Positions 1-8,717 are shown, counted from the stretch's first letter. The stretch: DNA of 64,000 bases from DATGJX01 sp963830545 (GCA_963830545.1 CAWHMK010000001.1:1550001-1614000), one strand, 5' to 3'. Notes: a model not told the origin generated them from the letters alone. Made by a program: numbers and translations.

Positions 1-2
1 TG

Positions 3-68
3 GGTTCGCAAGCCGCCGCGGGAGGCGCGCCGATCAAAGACGTGGCCGTTCCAGTGCCGGGAACCTAA
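3..68 (+). CDS. C-terminal fragment of an unidentified protein
   Basis: An open frame enters from the left edge and ends at a TAA, encoding about 21 residues ending in VPVPGT. The tail is rich in Gly, Ala and Pro and shows no family motif. It ends four bases before the stop of the convergent VOC gene, the kind of packing seen throughout this window, which is the main support for it being a real gene end. Product unknown. Confidence 0.35.
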   Translation, partial: GSQAAAGGAPIKDVAVPVPGT

Positions 69-72
69 GGCA

Positions 73-423
73 TCAGCTCTTGCGCTGATGCAGCGAAAAC
101 TTGTTGCCTTCGGGGTCGGTGGCAAAGGCTGCCTTGCAGTTCGGAAACTCGTGCAGTTCGCTCACTTCGGTCTTGTTGTCGATCAATCGCTGGCGCATTC
201 CGGCGATGTCGTCGACCTCGAAGGCCGCGCCAGTCGACGTTCCCGGCACGTAGCCTGAGCTCTCGCCGTTGCCGATCCCGAACGCGGTCGAGCCGACGTT
301 GAATTCGACCCAATGCTCGCCGAAGCTGTCGCCGGGCTCCAGGCCGACGACATCGCGATAGAATGCAACGGCGCGCGGAACGTCACGAACCGAATACGCG
401 ATGAACGCCATATCTTTGACCAC
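73..423 (-). CDS. VOC-family protein (glyoxalase/bleomycin-resistance fold)
   Basis: A 116-residue single-domain member of the vicinal oxygen chelate superfamily. The N-terminal beta-alpha-beta unit reads IAYSVRDVPRAVAFYRDVVG, followed by the typical second half AAFEVDDI and FATDPEGNKFSLHQ. The start is GTG, preceded by AGGAGG at about 5 bases. Family members are metal-dependent lyases, isomerases, dioxygenases or drug-binding proteins, usually dimeric. The sequence alone does not say which, and I cannot identify a complete metal triad. It is transcribed divergently from mraZ and looks like a single-gene unit. Confidence 0.85.
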   Translation of the reverse strand: MVKDMAFIAYSVRDVPRAVAFYRDVVGLEPGDSFGEHWVEFNVGSTAFGIGNGESSGYVPGTSTGAAFEVDDIAGMRQRLIDNKTEVSELHEFPNCKAAFATDPEGNKFSLHQRKS

Positions 424-578
424 AACATCCTCCTAGGCATCTTGCCGGCGGTCTTACTTTAGACAGTACTCATCGTTTTGCGGCGATTGCCCGTGACCCC
501 GCCGTCTTCCGGCGCGCCACTCGCGGACGCACCGAGCCATAACGCAGCGCGTGCCGATTTCTCGCGCCATCCCGCCCC

Positions 579-631
579 TTGCGTGTGCCGCGCCACGAGC
601 GTATAGTGGTGCAAAGTGGTGCAAAGTGGTG
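579..631 (+). promoter_or_regulatory. mraZ promoter with three MraZ-box repeats
   Basis: A sigma70-type promoter is visible: TTGCGT at 579-584, a 17-base spacer, and TATAGT at 602-607. Starting at the -10 are three direct repeats TGGTG at 607-611, 617-621 and 627-631, each separated by five bases (CAAAG). MraZ of E. coli binds TGGGN repeats with 5-base spacers upstream of its own gene, and mollicute MraZ binds AAAGTG-type 10-bp repeats; this array fits both geometries. Bound MraZ would cover the -10 and the expected start site, so autorepression of the whole cell wall operon is the natural inference. Confidence 0.85.
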
Positions 632-647
632 ACCGAGGGAGGGAAGG

Positions 648-1091
648 TTGCACGCGGACCTGCCGCGCTTTACAGGCTATGTTGAGCACGCCCTTGACGA
701 AAAGGGCCGCATCATCGTGCCCGCGCGGTTCCGCGAGCGGCTTGGCACAGGCTTCATCCTAACCATCGCTCCGCCCGACGCGTGCCTGGCGCTCTATCCG
801 GAGGCCGCCTGGGGGGAGTTCTGCAATCGGCTCGAGGCGGCTCCCCGCAAGGACGACCGCTTCCGGCGCTTCGTCCGTCACCTGTTCGCGCACACGGAGG
901 AGGTCGCGTGCGACTCGCAAGGACGGCTCGTGCTCCCGTCGGCTCTGCGGACCTATGCGGGGATCGACCGGGAGATCGTCTCGATCGGTTCGTTCACTCG
1001 CGTGGAGATTTGGGCGAAGGAGCGGTATGCGGCGCATGCGGCTCCCGAAGGCGAGGTCGCGGACTTTATGGCGGATCTGGGGCTGTACTGA
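648..1091 (+). CDS. mraZ: Transcriptional regulator MraZ
   Basis: A 147-residue protein with two tandem AbrB-like MraZ repeats. The first contains DEKGRIIVPARFRERLG and the second DSQGRLVLPSALRTYAGI, matching the family pattern D.KGR..(I/V)P..(F/L)R. MraZ forms ring oligomers that bind repeats upstream of the dcw cluster and repress it. The start is TTG with GGAGG five bases upstream; no better start lies in frame. It is the first gene of the cluster, directly downstream of the repeat operator, and is followed 15 bases later by rsmH, its usual neighbour. Confidence 0.95.
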   Translation: MHADLPRFTGYVEHALDEKGRIIVPARFRERLGTGFILTIAPPDACLALYPEAAWGEFCNRLEAAPRKDDRFRRFVRHLFAHTEEVACDSQGRLVLPSALRTYAGIDREIVSIGSFTRVEIWAKERYAAHAAPEGEVADFMADLGLY

Positions 1092-1106
1092 TGCCGGAGT
1101 GGATCG

Positions 1107-2438
1107 ATGGACCTGCATATCCCGGTGCTGTTGGAAGCGTCGCTCGAGTATTTGGCGATCCGCCCGGATGGGACGTATGTCGATGCCACATTTGGAGCGG
1201 GCGGCCACAGCCGGGCGATCTTGCAGCGCTTGCAGAGCGGCCGGCTCATTGCATTCGATGCAGATCCGCTGGCAACGCCCCGCGCGGCGGCAATCGGCGA
1301 CCCGCGTTTCACATTCGTGCCATCCAATTTTCGCGAACTTTCCGAGGCGCTCGATCGGCTTGGAATCGATCGAGTCGACGGCGTACTGTACGATTTGGGG
1401 GTTTCGTCGATGCAATTTGATGAAGCATCTCGCGGGTTTTCGTTCCGCGAATCCGCCCCGCTGGACATGCGCATGAATCCGGAAGCGGGAGTCAGCGCTT
1501 ACGAGATTCTCATGAAGTCGAGCGAGCGCGAACTGGCCGACATCTTCTTCAACTACGGTCAAGAGCGAGCGGCGCGAAAGATCGCGCGCATCATCGTGCA
1601 GCGGCGGCAGTCCGGCGCGCTTCCGAAAACGACCGTCGAATTCGCGCAGATGGTCAGCGGGCTGCTGCACCGTCCCGGCCGGCGCGAGCGCATTCATCCG
1701 GCGACGCGCGTCTTTCAAGCGCTGCGCATTGCCGTGAACGACGAGCTCGACGCGCTGCGCGATGGTCTGGACCTGGCCGTTGACCGGCTGCGCCGCGGTG
1801 CGGGCCGCGTCGTCGCCATCAGTCTTCATTCGCTCGAGGATCGCATCGTCAAACACGCGTTCCGCGAAGACGAACGACTCGAACCGCTTACGCGCAAACC
1901 CGTTCTGCCCGGCGAGGCGGAAATGCAGCGGAATCCTCGCGCGCGCAGCGCTAAACTGCGCGCCGCACAACGGAAGGCGAGTGAAATGGTAGAGAGCAAT
2001 GCGCTTCGCACCGTTCGAGCGCCGCGTGACGAGAAGCCGCGAGTCACCGTGCGCACGGCGCGCAACGCAACCCAGCGCCGCATGTCGCGCGCAGCGCGCG
2101 CGCGCTACTCCTCGCTCATGCAGTTTTGCGCCGGCCTTGCGGTGCTGCTATGCGGCGTCATGCTGTACGTCATGCTCACGGCGCGGCTGACGAGTTTGAA
2201 TTACGCGGTCGGAAAGGCCGAACGAGACCGAACGGCGCTGCAATCGCAGACTGCGCGGCTGGATGACGAACTCGCTTCGTTGCGATCGGACGACCGCCTT
2301 GCGCGCGTCGCTGCGAAGCTGCACATGCAGGACCCGGCGCAGTTTGCGATGGTTTTACTCCCCGCTCCGGAACGCGAACGCGCGCCGTCGCGCCTCGCAT
2401 TTTTCGCCGGTTTAGCCGGCTTATTCGGCGCGAAGTAG
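1107..2438 (+). CDS. rsmH: RsmH 16S rRNA methyltransferase fused to FtsL-like domain
   Basis: Residues 1 to about 293 are RsmH, which N4-methylates C1402 of 16S rRNA. Visible are the SAM motif VDATFGAGGHSRAIL, YDLGVSSMQFD, ALRIAVNDEL, SLEDRIVKHAF and the usual C-terminal end SAKLRAAQRK. The frame then continues without a stop for 150 residues: a basic linker, one membrane segment near 337-357 (AGLAVLLCGVMLYVML), and a coiled-coil-like stretch (AERDRTALQSQTARLDDEL). That is the architecture and genomic position of FtsL, the divisome protein normally encoded by a separate gene here. An in-frame ATG at 1986 (residue 294) has GGAAGG eight bases upstream, so FtsL could also be made alone from inside the frame. 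RsmH usually ends near 310 residues; 443 is clearly long. Confidence 0.9.
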   Translation: MDLHIPVLLEASLEYLAIRPDGTYVDATFGAGGHSRAILQRLQSGRLIAFDADPLATPRAAAIGDPRFTFVPSNFRELSEALDRLGIDRVDGVLYDLGVSSMQFDEASRGFSFRESAPLDMRMNPEAGVSAYEILMKSSERELADIFFNYGQERAARKIARIIVQRRQSGALPKTTVEFAQMVSGLLHRPGRRERIHPATRVFQALRIAVNDELDALRDGLDLAVDRLRRGAGRVVAISLHSLEDRIVKHAFREDERLEPLTRKPVLPGEAEMQRNPRARSAKLRAAQRKASEMVESNALRTVRAPRDEKPRVTVRTARNATQRRMSRAARARYSSLMQFCAGLAVLLCGVMLYVMLTARLTSLNYAVGKAERDRTALQSQTARLDDELASLRSDDRLARVAAKLHMQDPAQFAMVLLPAPERERAPSRLAFFAGLAGLFGAK

Positions 2439-2455
2439 GTACGCAGCACTAACGC

Positions 2456-4237
2456 ATGCACAAGCGGACCTTCTCGCGCGTCGGACCCCGGCGGGCGAAA
2501 CTGCTCTTTTACGTCCTGCTCTGCGTTTCAGTGTACCTGACGTGGCGCCTCGTCGACGTGCAGCTGATCAAAGGTCCGTTATATGCTAAGCAGGCGCTGG
2601 AGCAGCGCAGCGATACGGTGGAAGTGTTCGCGCGCCGCGGCAGCATACTCGATCGCGACGGCAACGTACTGGTGCGCTCGCTTCCATCCGAGAGCGTGTA
2701 TGCCGTTCCACACGATTTGGGCGACCCGGACAAGTCCATCGCGCAGCTCGAGCCGATCGTTGGAAAGATCGATAAAGCGACGGCGGAGTTGCTGCACGAC
2801 CGGCATCTGCAGTTCGTGTGGATCGCGCGCAAGATTCCGCACGACGAATCCGATAAAGTGCAAGCGCTGAACCTTCCGGGCATCTCGCTCATGGAAGAAG
2901 ATACGGGACGCCGCGTCGACGTCGCCGGCGAGAGCGCCTCGACGATTTTGGGATTCGTCGGCATCGACGAAAATGGGTTGTCGGGTCTCGAATACACCTT
3001 CGACGACATGCTCAAAGGCACGTCGGGGCGCGTCACGATCGAAGCGGACGAATTCGGCCGGCCTATTCCGTTCGGGCACGAGCGCATCGTGCGCGCGGCA
3101 AAGCCCGGCCTTTCACTCGAATTAACGCTCGATTCATATTTGCAGTTCGTCACGGAATCGGCGCTCGAAAAGCAAGTCACGACGTATCACGCGCTCAGCG
3201 GCACAGCGATCGTCATGGATCCGGCCACCGGCGAAGTGCTCGCAATGGCGAACTTTCCGCGTTTCGATCCGAACCGTTATTGGAAATTCCCGGCGGACGA
3301 CTATCGCGATCGCGCGGTGCAAGATGCGTACGAACCGGGATCGACGTACAAACTCGTCACGGCTGCCGCCGCAATCGAATATGGAAAAGTTCCGCTCGGC
3401 GAGCGTTTCCCATCGGCAGGGCCGCTCGAGGTCGGCGGTCAGCGCATCTACAACGCGGTGGACGGACTAACGCCGGATCCCAACGGCGATACGATGGCAA
3501 CCATCATCGCCGATTCACTCAACGTCGGTGCGGCACAAGTGGCGCTGCACATCGGCGGCACCAAATTCTATAAAATGGAAGAGCGCGCGGGTTTCGGCGA
3601 ACCGACGCAAATCGGCATCTCCGGTGAGAATCCCGGTATCGTTCCGCCGCCCGCGGAATGGAGCGGCAGCTCTCTCGCGACGATGTCGTTCGGTCAAGGC
3701 GTATCGGTTACGCCCATTGCGATGGCGCGGTTCTACTGCGCTATTGCCAACGGCGGCTTGCTGCTGCGGCCGCGAATCGTACACGCGATTCTCGATGCGC
3801 AAGGAAATCCAATCTACGCCTATCCGCCCGAGGTCGAGCACCGCGTCTTCTCGGAGAAAACGGCAGCGGTGCTGCGCTCATTTTTGCGCGCGGTGGTGGT
3901 GCACGGGACGGGCGACCCGTCGGCGCAGATTCCCGGATATACGACGGCCGGCAAAACCGGCACCGCGCAAATGGTCGAGAACGGTTATTATGAGCCGGGA
4001 GCGTACGTTGCATCGTTCATCGGCATGGTGCCGTACGTCCATCCGCGCTACGTCATTTACGTGAAGGTCGAACATCCCGAGGGTTCGATTTACGGCTCCG
4101 AGGTTGCAGCGCCCGCGTTCGACGAGATCGCCAAGGCGGCCATGCTGCACGCAGGCATCTTCCCGATGATAGAGACGCCCAAGCCGGAAATTCCGAAGCT
4201 GCGCTTGGTCCGCCCGAAGCTCGCGGAGAACCAATAA
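2456..4237 (+). CDS. ftsI: Class B penicillin-binding protein (FtsI/PBP2 type transpeptidase)
   Basis: A 593-residue septal D,D-transpeptidase. A short cytoplasmic N-terminus and one membrane anchor (about residues 15-33) are followed by the PBP dimerisation domain (ARRGSILDRDGNVL) and the transpeptidase domain. The three catalytic motifs are present: SxxK as STYK with nucleophile Ser296, SxN as S354-L-N356, and KTG at 500-502 (TAGKTGTAQM). There is no PASTA domain at the C-terminus, unlike SpoVD or PBP2x. It crosslinks peptidoglycan during division together with FtsW, encoded downstream. It follows the FtsL-like domain, the standard dcw order. Confidence 0.95.
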   Translation: MHKRTFSRVGPRRAKLLFYVLLCVSVYLTWRLVDVQLIKGPLYAKQALEQRSDTVEVFARRGSILDRDGNVLVRSLPSESVYAVPHDLGDPDKSIAQLEPIVGKIDKATAELLHDRHLQFVWIARKIPHDESDKVQALNLPGISLMEEDTGRRVDVAGESASTILGFVGIDENGLSGLEYTFDDMLKGTSGRVTIEADEFGRPIPFGHERIVRAAKPGLSLELTLDSYLQFVTESALEKQVTTYHALSGTAIVMDPATGEVLAMANFPRFDPNRYWKFPADDYRDRAVQDAYEPGSTYKLVTAAAAIEYGKVPLGERFPSAGPLEVGGQRIYNAVDGLTPDPNGDTMATIIADSLNVGAAQVALHIGGTKFYKMEERAGFGEPTQIGISGENPGIVPPPAEWSGSSLATMSFGQGVSVTPIAMARFYCAIANGGLLLRPRIVHAILDAQGNPIYAYPPEVEHRVFSEKTAAVLRSFLRAVVVHGTGDPSAQIPGYTTAGKTGTAQMVENGYYEPGAYVASFIGMVPYVHPRYVIYVKVEHPEGSIYGSEVAAPAFDEIAKAAMLHAGIFPMIETPKPEIPKLRLVRPKLAENQ

Positions 4238-4241
4238 TGGC

Positions 4242-5708
4242 ATGGAGCCACCGGTGAGCGTTTCGCTTGAAGTTCTCGTGCGAACGCTCGCGCAAAACAC
4301 CCGCGTCATCGGCGAGAGCGGCAAAGCGATTTCGGCGCTGGCGATCGACTCGCGCGAAGCGCGCGCCGGTGCGCTTTTCGTCGCGCTGCGCGGCGAGCAC
4401 ACGGACGGCCACCGGTTTATCGGCGACGCGGTGTCGCACGGCTGCGCGGCGGTCGTCATGGAAGATCTGTGCGAGGTTCCGCCCGGCGTAACGGCGATCG
4501 TCGTACCGGATTCTGCGCGCGCACTCTCGCAGCTCGCCGACGTGTTTTACGGTTCGCCTTCGCAAGCGCTGACCATCGCCGGCATCACGGGCACCAACGG
4601 CAAAACGACGACCTCGCAGATGACCGCCGCCATCATGAATGAGGCAGGCGTGCCGACGGGAACGATTGGTACGATCGGCGCGCGCTTCGGCGATACGGAA
4701 TGGCCGCTGGCGAACACCACGCCGCTCGCGCAGCAACTGCACGAACTGCTCGCGCGCATGCGAGAACTCGGCGCAAAGGGCGTCGCGATGGAGGTGAGTT
4801 CGCACGCGCTCGCGCTGCAGCGCGTTTCCGACGTGCGTTTCGCCGTTGCCGCGCTCACGAACGTCACGCGCGACCATCTCGATTTTCACAAGACTTTCGA
4901 GGCATATGCGTCGGCGAAGCGGCATCTGTTCGATATTGCCCCGCGCTGCGTACTCAATCTCGACGACGAGACCGGCGAGCGCTGGGCGCGCGAGCTGCGT
5001 TCGCGCAAACCGGTAGTTACTTACGCCGTGAGCGCGCCTGCAGATCTGCACACGCAATCGCTGGAAGTGCGTGCCGGCGGAAGCACGTTCCGTGCCGGCG
5101 GACAACGATTCGAAATCGTGATTCCCGGACGCTTCAACGTTTCGAACGCGCTGTGCGCCATCGGCATCGCGCGGCAGATCGGTATACCCGACGCAGTCAG
5201 CGCGCGCGGTCTCGCATCGCTCGAACGCGTTGCCGGGCGTATGGAGCACGTGCAAGCCGCCGGCGTCGACGTCATCGTCGATTACGCACATACGCCGGAC
5301 GCGCTCGAAAATTTGTTGCGCGCTTTGCGTGAGACGGCCCGCGGCCGTTTGATCGTCGTGTTCGGCTGCGGGGGCGATCGCGATCGCGGCAAGCGCCCGC
5401 AGATGGGCGCGATCGCGGCTCGATACGCCGACATGTCCGTCGTTACGTCGGACAATCCGCGAACCGAAGCGCCGCAGGCGATTATCGACGAAATCTTGCC
5501 GGGCATCGCGAACGCGCCGCACGAAATCCAGGCGGACCGCCGCCGCGCGATTGAAACGGCGATCGCAAGCGCACGCCCGGGCGACGTCGTGGCGATTGCC
5601 GGCAAAGGCCACGAAACGTATCAGATCGTCGGAACGCAAGTCCTTCCGTTCGACGACGTCGCCGTAGCTCGCGACGCGCTCGAGCGCCGTGCGGCTGCGC
5701 ATCGATGA
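4242..5708 (+). CDS. murE: UDP-MurNAc-tripeptide ligase MurE (meso-DAP adding)
   Basis: A 488-residue Mur ligase that adds the third amino acid to UDP-MurNAc-L-Ala-D-Glu in the cytoplasm using ATP. The ATP loop GTNGKTT lies at residues 117-123. The substrate-selecting motif DNPR is at 404-407; in this family DNPR marks enzymes that add meso-diaminopimelate rather than L-lysine. The ATG at 4242 is four bases after the ftsI stop, but an in-frame GTG at 4254 has a better-spaced GGAG and could be the true start. The stop overlaps the murF start by four bases. Confidence 0.96.
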   Translation: MEPPVSVSLEVLVRTLAQNTRVIGESGKAISALAIDSREARAGALFVALRGEHTDGHRFIGDAVSHGCAAVVMEDLCEVPPGVTAIVVPDSARALSQLADVFYGSPSQALTIAGITGTNGKTTTSQMTAAIMNEAGVPTGTIGTIGARFGDTEWPLANTTPLAQQLHELLARMRELGAKGVAMEVSSHALALQRVSDVRFAVAALTNVTRDHLDFHKTFEAYASAKRHLFDIAPRCVLNLDDETGERWARELRSRKPVVTYAVSAPADLHTQSLEVRAGGSTFRAGGQRFEIVIPGRFNVSNALCAIGIARQIGIPDAVSARGLASLERVAGRMEHVQAAGVDVIVDYAHTPDALENLLRALRETARGRLIVVFGCGGDRDRGKRPQMGAIAARYADMSVVTSDNPRTEAPQAIIDEILPGIANAPHEIQADRRRAIETAIASARPGDVVAIAGKGHETYQIVGTQVLPFDDVAVARDALERRAAAHR

Positions 5709-7063
5709 CGCTGACGCGAGAGCGAGCGGCCAGTGTGACCGGCGGCCGCGTGCGCAACGCAAACCGTTTTCCGGATGATCTGCGGATCGTCACCGATACC
5801 CGCAGTTTGCGCAAGGGCGACACGTTCCTCGCGTTGCGCGGCGAACAGTTCGATGGGCACGCATTCTTGAACGCGGCGCGTGAAAAAGGCGCCGCCGCGT
5901 TCGTCGTCGACGATGCGGACGTTCTTTCCGATGATGCGGCTGCGCTCGTCGTGCCGGATACCAGGCGCGCATACATGGATTTGGCCGGCGCCGCACGCGA
6001 GGCCTACGCCGGGCGCGTCGTGGCGATTACCGGAAGCGCCGGCAAAACCACCACCAAACATTTGTTGGCGCAATTGCTCGCGCAGCACTACGGCGAGGAA
6101 CGCGTGCTCGCGTCGCCGGCAAACGAAAACAACGAGATCGGGGTGAGCAAACTGCTCCTCGCGAGCCGGCCCGAGCACGACGTGCTCGTCATCGAAATGG
6201 GCGCGCGTCACGAAGGCGAGATCGCGGAACTCGTACAGATCGCGCGCCCGCATGCCGGCGTCCTGACGAACATCGGCGAAGCACACCTGGAAATCTTCGG
6301 ATCGCGCGAGCGTTTGGCACGCACGAAATGGGGACTGTTTTCGCAAGGCGCGCAAGCGGTACTCAATGCCGAGGATTCGGAATCCGTGCTTCGCGCTTGG
6401 GCGCTTCCGGTGCCGCCGCTTTGGTTCGGTACGGGCCAACCGCGCCTTCCCGGCGTCTGGATAGAGGACGAGGGTACGCTGCTCGTTTCGAACGGCCAAA
6501 CGGAACGGCTGAAAATGGACGTGCGCTTGCCCGGGCGGCACAACCGGCAAAATTTGGCGGCAGCGCTTGCGGCCGCGTTGCTGCTCGGCGTTCCCGCTGA
6601 CCAAGCCGCAGCGCTCGTTCCCTCGCTTACGCTTCCGGCCGGGCGATATCAAACGATTTCGGTCTCGGGGAAACCGCGCCTCATCTACGACGCGTATAAT
6701 GCGAACGCCAGCGGAATGGTAGCGGCGCTCGACGCATTTGCAGGCGAGCAGGCGTCAAGGCGCATTGCCGTGCTCTCGAGCATGGCGGAGCTCGGCAGCG
6801 ATGCGCCGGCGATGCACGAACGGGTCGGCGCGCATGCAGCGCGAAGCGGCGTCGACGTTTTGCTGGTGGGCGGAGAGTACGCGCAGTGCATCGCGCAAGG
6901 CGCGCTTGCCGGCGGCTTGCCGCGCGAGCGCATCGTTCCGTTTGCCGACAATGAATATGCTGCGGCATGGCTGCGCGACCACGCGCAGCCGCAAGACGCC
7001 GTGCTGCTCAAAGGTTCGCGAAAATACAAGATGGAGGAAATCATTCAGGAGTTGCTCGCGTGA
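5705..7063 (+). CDS. murF: UDP-MurNAc-tripeptide-D-Ala-D-Ala ligase MurF
   Basis: A 452-residue Mur ligase that attaches the D-Ala-D-Ala dipeptide to complete the UDP-MurNAc-pentapeptide. The N-terminal uridine-binding part contains VTDTRSLRKGDTFLALRGE. The ATP loop GSAGKTTT starts at residue 110, followed by NENNEIGV and VIEMGARHEGEI, which are characteristic of MurF. The C-terminal domain has LIYDAYNANASGM. The start overlaps the murE stop by ATGA and the end overlaps the following CofE-like gene by GTGA, so the three are translationally coupled. Confidence 0.96.
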   Translation: MTLTRERAASVTGGRVRNANRFPDDLRIVTDTRSLRKGDTFLALRGEQFDGHAFLNAAREKGAAAFVVDDADVLSDDAAALVVPDTRRAYMDLAGAAREAYAGRVVAITGSAGKTTTKHLLAQLLAQHYGEERVLASPANENNEIGVSKLLLASRPEHDVLVIEMGARHEGEIAELVQIARPHAGVLTNIGEAHLEIFGSRERLARTKWGLFSQGAQAVLNAEDSESVLRAWALPVPPLWFGTGQPRLPGVWIEDEGTLLVSNGQTERLKMDVRLPGRHNRQNLAAALAAALLLGVPADQAAALVPSLTLPAGRYQTISVSGKPRLIYDAYNANASGMVAALDAFAGEQASRRIAVLSSMAELGSDAPAMHERVGAHAARSGVDVLLVGGEYAQCIAQGALAGGLPRERIVPFADNEYAAAWLRDHAQPQDAVLLKGSRKYKMEEIIQELLA

Positions 7064-7761
7064 GGAGCTTACGCATCGAGCGCCCGGGTTTGCCCGAGGG
7101 AATCGTTGCGATTCCGGTTCGCACGCCCCTCGTACATCCCGGCGACGATCTCATCGCGCTCGTGCTGCATGCGGTAAACGGCATCGCGCGCGCAGGCGAC
7201 GTGCTCGCCGTTTCGGAAACGGCCGTCGCGATCGCGCAAGGGCAGTCTGTTCCCGCGGAGTACGTGCGCCCGTCGAGAATTGCGTACGCACTCTCGCGTC
7301 GCGCCGATGCTATGGCTACGGTTAGTCAGCCGGAATCGCTGCAGATCGTGATCGATCAGGTGGGCGTGTGGAAAGTGCTCTTCGCGTCGGTCATGCAAGT
7401 CATTGGCAGGGTCGTGGGGCGCCGCGGCATGTTCTATGAAATCATGGGTGAGGCGATTGCCGCGATAGACGGCTACACCGGAACGCTGCCGCCGTTCGAA
7501 CGCTCCATCGTGTTCGCGCCGCAGAATGCCGGTGCGTTCTGTCAGTCCGTCTTCGACCGCAGTGGAATCGCATGCGCGGTGGTCGATGCCAACGACTTGG
7601 AGAAAGCGAAAGTACTCGGCGCATCCTCGGGCGTTCATCGTCCGAGCGTCGAACGCGCGCTGCTGTCCAATCCGCACGGCAACGGCGACGAACAAACGCC
7701 CATCGTGGTACTGAAGTGGCGCGCCGGCGGACGGAGCCCGCTCCTCGAGACGACCGTATGA
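7060..7761 (+). CDS. CofE-like ligase (coenzyme F420-0:L-glutamate ligase family)
   Basis: A 233-residue protein of the F420-0:gamma-glutamyl ligase family. Characteristic stretches are IPVRTPLVHPGDDL, GDVLAVSETAVAIAQG and VRPSRIA near the N-terminus. CofE joins L-glutamate to F420-0 with GTP. The position is unusual: GTG start overlapping the murF stop, TGA stop overlapping mraY, so it is embedded in the cell wall operon, and no other F420 gene is present in the window. Either it makes a cofactor unrelated to its neighbours, or this subgroup ligates an amino acid to a peptidoglycan or lipid-linked substrate. The fold assignment is firm; the substrate is not known. Confidence 0.8.
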   Translation: MRSLRIERPGLPEGIVAIPVRTPLVHPGDDLIALVLHAVNGIARAGDVLAVSETAVAIAQGQSVPAEYVRPSRIAYALSRRADAMATVSQPESLQIVIDQVGVWKVLFASVMQVIGRVVGRRGMFYEIMGEAIAAIDGYTGTLPPFERSIVFAPQNAGAFCQSVFDRSGIACAVVDANDLEKAKVLGASSGVHRPSVERALLSNPHGNGDEQTPIVVLKWRAGGRSPLLETTV

Positions 7762-8717
7762 ATTACGGCTACGAACTCGCCGTCGTTGCCGCCGGATTCT
7801 TGCTGGCGGCAGTCGCTTGCGCGGTCGCGCTGCCGCTGCTTGCACGGATGCAATTCCGGCAGCACGCCTACGAAGACGCTCCGCAGACGCATCAGAAGAA
7901 AACGGGGACGCCGACGATGGGAGGCGTCGTCTTCGTCATTGCGCTGTTGCCGCTGATCGGCTTTTACCGCGATCCCGTGATGATCGCGACGCTTCTGCTG
8001 GCCGCGTGTTGCGGGCTCATCGGTTTCTTCGACGACATCACCGCGATTCGCCGCGGAAAAAATGCGGGTTTGCGCGCTCGCACGAAATTCTTGCTGACGG
8101 CGCTGGTCGCGGTTGGCTACCTCTGGTGGATTTCGCGCTCGCCGTCCGTGCCCGTCGATACGATCTTTCACATGAGCGGTTACGTGCTGAGCGTTCCGCA
8201 CTGGCTCTGGCTGATTCTCGGAATTCTCGCCGTTACCGGAACGATTCACGGCGTGAATCTGACCGACGGCCTCGACGGTTTGGTCTCCGGCTCGATCGTG
8301 CCGCCGCTGGTCGTGCTCGCGGCCCTTGCATGGCGCGACGGAGCGTCCGCCGCGAACATGGCTGCGCTGCTCGGAGTCGGAGCCTGTTTCGGGTTTCTCG
8401 TGTACAACCGCCATCCGGCGAAGATTTTCATGGGCGACACGGGATCGCTGGCGCTCGGCGCGCTGCTGTCGGGCGTTGCAATCTTGACGGGCGAGATGCT
8501 GCTGCTGATTTTGATCGGCGGGGTCTTCGTCGCGGAAGCGCTTTCCGTTATCGTTCAGGTCACGTACTTCAAACGCACGGGCGGAAAACGGATCTTCCGG
8601 ATGAGCCCGCTGCACCATCATTTCGAACTCGGCGGTTGGCCCGAAACGACCGTAACGGCGCGTTTTTGGCTGGCCTCGGTCATTCTCTCAGGCTTAGGGT
8701 TGGTGATTGCCAGATGA
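7758..8717 (+). CDS. mraY: Phospho-MurNAc-pentapeptide transferase MraY
   Basis: A 319-residue polytopic membrane enzyme that transfers phospho-MurNAc-pentapeptide to undecaprenyl phosphate, making lipid I. Family signatures are HQKKTGTPTMGG near the N-terminus, FFDDI, NLTDGLDGL in the central active-site loop, FMGDTGSLALG, and the histidine-rich SPLHHHFELGGW near the end. About ten membrane segments are expected. The chosen ATG overlaps the CofE-like stop (ATGA). The stop overlaps the murD start in the same way. Confidence 0.96.
   Translation: MNYGYELAVVAAGFLLAAVACAVALPLLARMQFRQHAYEDAPQTHQKKTGTPTMGGVVFVIALLPLIGFYRDPVMIATLLLAACCGLIGFFDDITAIRRGKNAGLRARTKFLLTALVAVGYLWWISRSPSVPVDTIFHMSGYVLSVPHWLWLILGILAVTGTIHGVNLTDGLDGLVSGSIVPPLVVLAALAWRDGASAANMAALLGVGACFGFLVYNRHPAKIFMGDTGSLALGALLSGVAILTGEMLLLILIGGVFVAEALSVIVQVTYFKRTGGKRIFRMSPLHHHFELGGWPETTVTARFWLASVILSGLGLVIAR

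Noticed and set aside
759..1970. A 403-codon open frame on the minus strand across mraZ and rsmH
   Set aside because: Shadow of high-GC coding sequence: Arg/His/Asp-rich, no motif, fully antisense to two clear family genes.
4053..5762. A 569-codon minus-strand open frame across ftsI-murE-murF
   Set aside because: Antisense shadow of murE with Arg-rich composition and no recognisable domain.
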